Source: Armatimonadota bacterium (GTDB lineage: Bacteria > Armatimonadota > Abditibacteriia > CG2-30-59-28). From it: a stretch of DNA of 10,089 nucleotides. Below the pieces are notes generated by a model that worked only from the letters and a program-made list of their open reading frames with translations, was not told the origin of the DNA and searched no databases. The position numbers and the translations under genes are program-made. The DNA is taken from assembly GCA_016199605.1 (NCBI GenBank), contig JACQGJ010000519.1, positions 1-10,089 of the forward strand, read 5' to 3'. Shown here piece after piece: positions 5,858 through 10,089 of the stretch (its first letter is position 1; each line of letters opens with the position of its first letter).

Positions 5858-8740
5858 TTACTCCTCCTCAAACCCCTGTGACTTGAACTTGAGGGTTCGG
5901 CAGTTCTCCGTGACGATGCGCACCACGTTATCTGGAACACCGTCCAGGATGCGGGCCGAGATTTCCATCGTGACCTCAACGTCTGCGCCTACAAGGCTCG
6001 TCAGGTGCTGAACCACTTCTTCCGCCAATTGTCCCGCGTCCCTCGTAAGTCGCGTCGGGTCAAGTTGCACGGTTCCGTGGAAGCGCCGCGGAGGTTGCTG
6101 GCGTTGTGGCTGGTCTTCCTCGATGGCCAGGAGGCTTGGAGGGGAAGGCGCATCACCGTTCCGAACCACAGGTATTATCCCAGGAGGCGAAGGCGGTGGG
6201 GCTTCCGCCTCAAGTTGACTTCGGGCAACGTCGGGTTTGACCAAGAGTCCCGGCGAATCTGCGTCCACTATGTCCACTCGCTGGCCGGCGCGAAGCCCAC
6301 GGTATCGTTTGGCGTCCTCGTCGAAGCTCTCCGCAAAAGCAAAGGAGTCCTGCTCCCAGGTCAGCAAGCCGAGACCGTCTTTGATGGCGCCAAGAAGCAC
6401 GGAGGAATCCCCCAGCCGTGGCAGGTAGAGGTACTTGGCGAAGTCCCCGGCAAGCTGCTTGATGGAAACGTGGTTCTCACGCCACAGAGGCACTCGATCC
6501 AACTCCATGCGCAGGCGGGACGCCGCGAAGCTCGTCACCAGCAACTCGTCACTCTTCAGCTTCTTGCTCGCGCGCACCGCAAGAGACTCCTGCCCGGAGA
6601 GGCGTATTGCCTGCCACTCCACTGGCGACTGAGGCGTCGTCTGTTCGGGCACCAATAACCACTGGTAGGCTTCCGGCAGCCGGGCTGTCACGGCGCTGTC
6701 GGCGGCTGTCTTCTGCGCCTCTGCCTGTCTCACCTGGTGGGGCGACAGGTCGAGGGTCTCTCGCTCTGTGAGAATGGAGTCCCACGCGAGATGCCGTCTC
6801 GCCGCCTCATCCAATTCCTGCAGGCGCGTCCGGTCAACGGCGAGAAACGCCAGCGTATTCCTGTAGATGCGCGGGCTGTTTCCGCGGGACTCAAGCATTG
6901 CTTTCGACAGGACCATTGCGGGACAGTCGGCTTCCTTGCTGTAGGGGTGAGCGACTCCTAAAACCACCAGTCGCGCGTCCAGTTCGTCCGGAACGTCCTG
7001 GCCCGACTGTGGCAACGGATGCACACGACTGAAGTCCCCGGTCGCGCGCAGGTCGGCCCGCAGCCGCTTGTCCAACTCCTGAACGACTTTGTCCGCATCA
7101 CGCTTCAGTTGCTCGGCGCGATCATCCGCCAGCTTCGTGACGGTTGGCTGAGTGGAAAACCAGTAGCGCGGGCCGTCCTGATACAGGTAGGTGGCGGCGC
7201 CCGCCATCCGTCGCAGGGCATCCCCGAACACCGAGAGCGACTCTCCCGGCATCACGCATCCCAGTCTTACTTGCCGGTCTTCAATCCCTCGGTGTGCTGC
7301 GGTCATCGTCGGAGCCGATCCCAGGTAGATCGCCCTCGCCGCTCTGCGGCAAGCGGAGAACTGGCCGAGGTTGGGCACCTCACCATCCAATCGCAGCGGC
7401 AGCGAATTCGGCCCGTCTACGTCTTTCTCGATCACAGGCACCCAGTTGTCCGAGAGATAGCGGGTCAACTCGAACTGCACCCGCGGTTCGTCAATCGGGA
7501 TGTTGCAGGGAAGAATCAGGGGATTGCGGTCGCCCTTCTCCCACAGGCTATGGATCACCGCGGCCATCAACCGCAGCACGCCGCGGGTGCGCTGAAACTT
7601 AACCAGTGTTGACCAATCCGTGTAAAGCCGGTCGAAGACTTCGGGGTGGATGGGGTACGCCGCTTTCAGGCGCTTCTCGTAATCCGCGTCGCGACACTCG
7701 ACGGGAAACTCCTGATGCTGCGTGCGATAGAGATCGAAGAAGCTCCGCGCCACAACGTCCCGCGCCTTGAACTGCTCCGGATCGACCATCGGCTCGAAGA
7801 GGCGTCTCCGGACAATCTCAAATCCCTCCTCGGCGCTTGCGGGCCGCCAGGAAGATTCGACGCGCCCGATGACGTTGCGCAATCGGTCGAGCGCCTCGCG
7901 CCCTCGCTGCCCTCCGACCTCCGAGTCGTCTGCTTGTGTATGCGGCGATCCCGAGGTATCGGACGCCGGGAGACTGATGACCAGCAGGCAGCTCTTCGCC
8001 AGCTTCGCCGACTCGGTGAGCAACTGCGCGAAGGTGAACTGAGTCTCGAAGCTTCCTGCCGGCAGGTCGCTCTGGTCGTGCAGTTGTCGGGCATAAGCCA
8101 CCCACTCATCAATCAGGATCAGGCATGGCCCAAATTCGTTCAGCAACTCGCGTAGAACATCTCCCGGACTCGTTGCCTTCTCGTCATCCGCCTTGATGCG
8201 TGCAAACGCCTTCTTGCCGCCAAGCTGCCAGGCCAGTTCTCCCCACAGGGTGTGAATCTTCGTCCCGTCGGGCTTGGTCACGGGATTGCCGGGGGAGATT
8301 CGGTTGCCCACCAGGATCACGCGCTTCGCTGCGGGCAACTTCTGCACACCACTCTCCGCGAGGATGTCGTCTATCCCCACCAGTTCGCTGGGAGACACGC
8401 CGGAGAGAAGGTGATACAGAGCCAGCATCGAATGGGTCTTGCCGCCGCCGAAGTTGGTTTGCAGTTGCACGACCGGATCGCCGCCCTCGCCGGAAAGACG
8501 TTGCACCGCGCCCACAAGCAAACGCTTGAGGCTCTCCGTCAGGTAGGTTCGGGGGAAGAACTCTCCCGGGTCCCGGTATTCGTCTGTTCCTTCTCCCAGA
8601 TGAACCTGCCACAGGTCTGCTGCAAACTCGGCCTGCTGGTAACGACCGCTGGCAACGTCTCTATGCGGGCTGACCACCTCCCGCCAGGGCTTGAGGTTCC
8701 CCAGCGCTTTGCCGACACGTTCATGATTACTCATTGCCAT
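5858..8740 (-). CDS. DUF499 family ATPase of a DUF1156/DUF499 defence-type operon
   Basis: A 960-residue cytosolic ATP-binding protein. Seen: N-terminal HERVGKALGNLKPWREVVSPH; the P-loop TNFGGGKTHSMLALYHLLSG near residues 95-114; ILVGNRISPGNP after it; Walker B CLILIDEWVAYAR near 206-218 with the Asp-Glu pair; a Pro-rich linker near 844-884; and a C-terminal domain ending VTENCRTLKFKSQGFEEE. This order matches the DUF499 family (PF04465), which typically sits beside DUF1156 methylases, often with a helicase, in islands regarded as anti-phage. Its molecular role there is unknown; ATP-driven remodelling or DNA-associated sensing is a guess. I use ATG 8740, six bases after GGAGGAG, rather than GTG 8773, which would add residues encoded by a repeat. 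The length and the characteristic end suggest it is intact. The methylase that normally adjoins it is now separated by a repeat cassette and a GxxExxY gene. Confidence 0.88.
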   Translation of the reverse strand: MAMSNHERVGKALGNLKPWREVVSPHRDVASGRYQQAEFAADLWQVHLGEGTDEYRDPGEFFPRTYLTESLKRLLVGAVQRLSGEGGDPVVQLQTNFGGGKTHSMLALYHLLSGVSPSELVGIDDILAESGVQKLPAAKRVILVGNRISPGNPVTKPDGTKIHTLWGELAWQLGGKKAFARIKADDEKATSPGDVLRELLNEFGPCLILIDEWVAYARQLHDQSDLPAGSFETQFTFAQLLTESAKLAKSCLLVISLPASDTSGSPHTQADDSEVGGQRGREALDRLRNVIGRVESSWRPASAEEGFEIVRRRLFEPMVDPEQFKARDVVARSFFDLYRTQHQEFPVECRDADYEKRLKAAYPIHPEVFDRLYTDWSTLVKFQRTRGVLRLMAAVIHSLWEKGDRNPLILPCNIPIDEPRVQFELTRYLSDNWVPVIEKDVDGPNSLPLRLDGEVPNLGQFSACRRAARAIYLGSAPTMTAAHRGIEDRQVRLGCVMPGESLSVFGDALRRMAGAATYLYQDGPRYWFSTQPTVTKLADDRAEQLKRDADKVVQELDKRLRADLRATGDFSRVHPLPQSGQDVPDELDARLVVLGVAHPYSKEADCPAMVLSKAMLESRGNSPRIYRNTLAFLAVDRTRLQELDEAARRHLAWDSILTERETLDLSPHQVRQAEAQKTAADSAVTARLPEAYQWLLVPEQTTPQSPVEWQAIRLSGQESLAVRASKKLKSDELLVTSFAASRLRMELDRVPLWRENHVSIKQLAGDFAKYLYLPRLGDSSVLLGAIKDGLGLLTWEQDSFAFAESFDEDAKRYRGLRAGQRVDIVDADSPGLLVKPDVARSQLEAEAPPPSPPGIIPVVRNGDAPSPPSLLAIEEDQPQRQQPPRRFHGTVQLDPTRLTRDAGQLAEEVVQHLTSLVGADVEVTMEISARILDGVPDNVVRIVTENCRTLKFKSQGFEEE

Positions 8741-8746
8741 GGTCTG

Positions 8747-8753
8747 CTCCTCC
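8747..8753 (-). promoter_or_regulatory. Ribosome binding site deciding the DUF499 start
   Basis: On the minus strand this reads GGAGGAG, six bases before ATG 8740. It argues against the in-frame GTG at 8773, whose extra codons fall in a CACGAAT repeat, and against ATG 8734, which is twelve bases away. Confidence 0.75.
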
Positions 8754-8757
8754 ACTG

Positions 8758-8934
8758 AACCACGAATGGACACGAATCAACACGAATGAGAATGATGGCT
8801 GTTTTGGGCCGGGGAGTGTGCGGCCACCGAGAATAGCGGAGGTCGACTTCAGGCGGCCAACGGCCATCCCCGGCAAAGCCCGCCTCCAGTCCTTATTCGT
8901 GTTGATTCGTGTTGATTCGTGTTCATTCGTGGTT
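8758..8934. repeat. Inverted-repeat module B of CACGAAT decamers
   Basis: The left arm, 8758-8788, holds three tandem units of pattern CACGAATNNA. The right arm, 8895-8934, holds four units in inverse orientation (ATTCGTGTTG type). The outer 29-30 bases of the two arms pair with about one mismatch. Between them lies about 106 bases of unrelated sequence with a further inner pair, GCCGGGGA at 8808-8815 and TCCCCGGC at 8867-8874. The whole piece could fold into one long hairpin. It occupies the gap between the GxxExxY stop and the DUF499 ribosome site. I see no gene in it. Open frames across it on both strands only translate the repeat. Confidence 0.8.
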
Positions 8935-8940
8935 CTTCCC

Positions 8941-9324
8941 CTACAACACAACTCGCTTCCATTCGAGCTTCGCTCGCTTGAAGTTCAGGATCAGTCCGAC
9001 CCGCTGGCCAGTGATTTTGAGGTAGTTGAGAACCTGCCCTAACTCGTGGTCTGTGATTCGCTCGATAACCTTGGTGTCCACGACGACCTGTTTGCGGACA
9101 ATGAGGTCTGGCACATACTCGCCGACGACCACACCCTTGTACTGGACTTCGAACCGAGGCTGCTGCTGGAAGGGAATGCCTCGTAGTCGGAATTCGACCA
9201 CGAGCGCATTTTCGTAGGGTTTCTCCATCAGCCCATGTCCCAGTGCGTTGAGCACCTCCAGCGCACACCCCACGATCTCGTACACCTCTTCCTTCGCAAT
9301 CAATTCGTGTTCATTGGTGTCCAT
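8941..9324 (-). CDS. GxxExxY family protein (PD-(D/E)XK nuclease-like)
   Basis: A 127-residue protein matching the GxxExxY family (TIGR04256), a small PD-(D/E)XK-like fold of unknown function found in variable copy number in many environmental bacteria. The eponymous motif is GLMEKPY at residues 31-37 (G31, E34, Y37), within VYEIVGCALEVLNALGHGLMEKPYENAL. A possible nuclease core follows: YVPDLIV with Asp 73, then VVDTKV with Asp 83 and Lys 85. Family members often have Glu-x-Lys here, so the Asp is a mild variation. The end, YLKITGQRVGLILNFKRAKLEWKR, is typical. The start is ATG 9324: AAGGG lies five bases upstream, and the first codons (MDTNEHEL) are themselves a CACGAAT-type repeat. It sits between two inverted-repeat modules and splits the methylase from the DUF499 gene. 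DNA cleavage is not established for the family. Confidence 0.85.
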   Translation of the reverse strand: MDTNEHELIAKEEVYEIVGCALEVLNALGHGLMEKPYENALVVEFRLRGIPFQQQPRFEVQYKGVVVGEYVPDLIVRKQVVVDTKVIERITDHELGQVLNYLKITGQRVGLILNFKRAKLEWKRVVL

Positions 9325-9328
9325 TCGT
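9303..9328. repeat. CACGAAT-type direct repeat overlapping the GxxExxY start
   Basis: This 26-base stretch is identical to 9504-9529 in the same orientation, 201 bases away. On the minus strand it contains the GxxExxY start codon and encodes its first residues. The same decamer pattern appears in both inverted-repeat modules. Confidence 0.85.
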
Positions 9329-9347
9329 TCCCTTCTCCTTTACTTTG

Positions 9348-9534
9348 ACCACGAATCAACACGAATAGACACGAATCGGTACGGAGAGACTTCAACTGGA
9401 ATGGGGGAGCCATTTCCTCGGACAGAGGGACGGATAGCTGGTATCGCCTCCCGCGAATCCCGGTGGTCGCGTGCCCTCAGGTCCTATCCGGGAATTTTCC
9501 TTTATTCGTGTTCATTGGTGTCCATTCGTGGTTC
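9348..9534. repeat. Inverted-repeat module A of CACGAAT decamers
   Basis: The left arm, 9348-9376, has three CACGAAT units. The right arm, 9504-9534, has the inverse ATTCGTG-type units and contains the 26-base direct repeat. The arms pair at about 24 of 29 positions. The spacer of about 127 bases differs from that of module B and holds an inner pair, CGGATAG at 9431-9437 and CTATCCG at 9484-9490. The module starts about 20 bases upstream of the GxxExxY ATG and ends about 12 bases from the methylase stop codon. A further partial unit (ATTCGTAGTT) at 9539-9548 runs into that stop. I see no gene inside. Confidence 0.75.
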
Positions 9535-9546
9535 TTCATTCGTAGT

Positions 9547-10089
9547 TCATACTTCCATGCGGTATTGTCTTGGTGGTCCCGCTTCCCGCGCTATCCGTGC
9601 AATCTCTGGCCAGCTTTGGACCAGTGCATTATAACCCAAAGCTTCCTGGGCGCGTTTCTTCCGTTCACACAGGTTGTAGAGGCGATACGCCAGTTCCCGT
9701 GCGGGTTCCGCGCGGCCGCCGAACTTGGCCAACAGTTCTGCCGCGGCGGCATCCTTCGGCTTGCCCACCTTCACCGTGAAGCGATAGCCGCCGCCCACAA
9801 TCACCGGCTCGACGTAGGCTTCTTTGCCCGGCTTGGTGGAGAGCATGAAGGTGGAGGCGAGCGGCACGTCCACCTGCGCGAAGGCCGGGTTGGGGCTTTT
9901 CACCGTCCGCGCCCAGAGCCAGGCGATGACGGTGAGTTTGCGACCGACATACGGTTTCAGGTCGGGACGTTCCTTCGCCATCTCAGCGGTGACTTCGATC
10001 TTGGGGTAGAGGTGACCGATACGCTTCTCCGCCTCGTCGCGCATCCACTTGCCGTAGTAGCGCACGTCCTCCGCCAACCCCTGCGCGCC
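9547..10089 (-). CDS. DUF1156 adenine-specific DNA methylase, C-terminal part with apparent internal deletion (partial)
   Basis: The frame is open through the right window edge, and the start lies beyond it. The first visible residues, GAQGLAEDVRYYGKWMRDEA, then KRIGHLYPK and the stretch VIAWLWARTVKSPNPAF match the middle of DUF1156-family methylases, the usual partners of DUF499 ATPases. After YRFTVKVGKPKDAAAA the sequence passes directly to ELLAKFGGRAEPARELAYRLY and YNALVQSWPEIARIA, which I recognise as the family's extreme C-terminus. In full-length members several hundred residues, including the DPPY catalytic motif, lie between these segments. None of that is present here, yet the frame is kept. 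The junction sits in alanine codons near 9738-9750. The product is probably catalytically dead, i.e. a decaying gene, unless the assembly has collapsed here. The stop lies at 9547-9549, next to a repeat. Confidence 0.75.
   Translation of the reverse strand, partial: GAQGLAEDVRYYGKWMRDEAEKRIGHLYPKIEVTAEMAKERPDLKPYVGRKLTVIAWLWARTVKSPNPAFAQVDVPLASTFMLSTKPGKEAYVEPVIVGGGYRFTVKVGKPKDAAAAELLAKFGGRAEPARELAYRLYNLCERKKRAQEALGYNALVQSWPEIARIAREAGPPRQYRMEV

Noticed and set aside
6005..7612. Plus-strand open frames of about 200 codons opposite DUF499
   Set aside because: They are antisense shadows of a full-length ATPase with Walker motifs and the expected C-terminal ending.
8741..8773. Upstream GTG start at 8773 for the DUF499 gene
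   Set aside because: The added residues come from repeat sequence and the spacer, and the strong GGAGGAG site points to ATG 8740.
8727..9042. Open frames on both strands through repeat module B (74 and 102 codons)
   Set aside because: They merely translate the CACGAAT repeats (NHEWTRINTNE on one strand, FVLIRVHSW on the other), a familiar source of spurious gene calls.
8758..9546. CRISPR array
   Set aside because: The repeats are 10-base tandem units in inverse-oriented clusters. There are no regular unique spacers of about 30 bases and no cas genes.

Overview
The window looks like a chromosomal piece from an uncultured, fairly GC-rich bacterium. The gene families (archaeal-type phosphoglycerate mutase, a large FAD oxidoreductase with a discoidin-like tail, a LURP-one-like protein, a GxxExxY protein with CACGAAT repeats) are ones I associate with the Planctomycetes-Verrucomicrobia group or similar lineages such as Hydrogenedentes. 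That placement is inference; there is no rRNA or other marker here.

Left part (1-2050, plus strand): a possible gene tail, then an archaeal-type cofactor-independent phosphoglycerate mutase (apgM) and a LURP-one/Tubby-like protein. These look like ordinary chromosomal genes. They converge on a minus-strand FAD-dependent oxidoreductase (2047-4032). The two stop codons share one TTAA. The oxidoreductase's last ~34 codons are supplied by a perfect 27-bp inverted repeat and the bases beyond it.

Right part (4073-10089, minus strand, read right to left) resembles a defence island. It starts with the end of a DUF1156 adenine-specific DNA methylase that enters from beyond the window and appears to carry a large internal deletion. 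Next is a repeat-rich cassette: two inverted-repeat modules of CACGAAT decamers flanking a GxxExxY protein. Then comes an intact DUF499 ATPase, the usual partner of DUF1156 methylases. Last are two small lower-GC genes: a HEPN-like protein with an RNxxxHH motif and a SIR2-like protein with GAGxS, LNYD, LHG and GYS motifs.

The most interesting candidate is the HEPN-like plus SIR2-like pair. It joins a putative RNase/toxin fold to a putative NAD-degrading effector, directly downstream of the DUF499 gene of a DUF1156/DUF499 anti-phage-type operon. The methylase seems to have lost its catalytic core while the ATPase and the HEPN/SIR2 pair are still open. Either the older system is decaying or it has been reorganised around new effectors. 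Function is inferred from motifs and context only.
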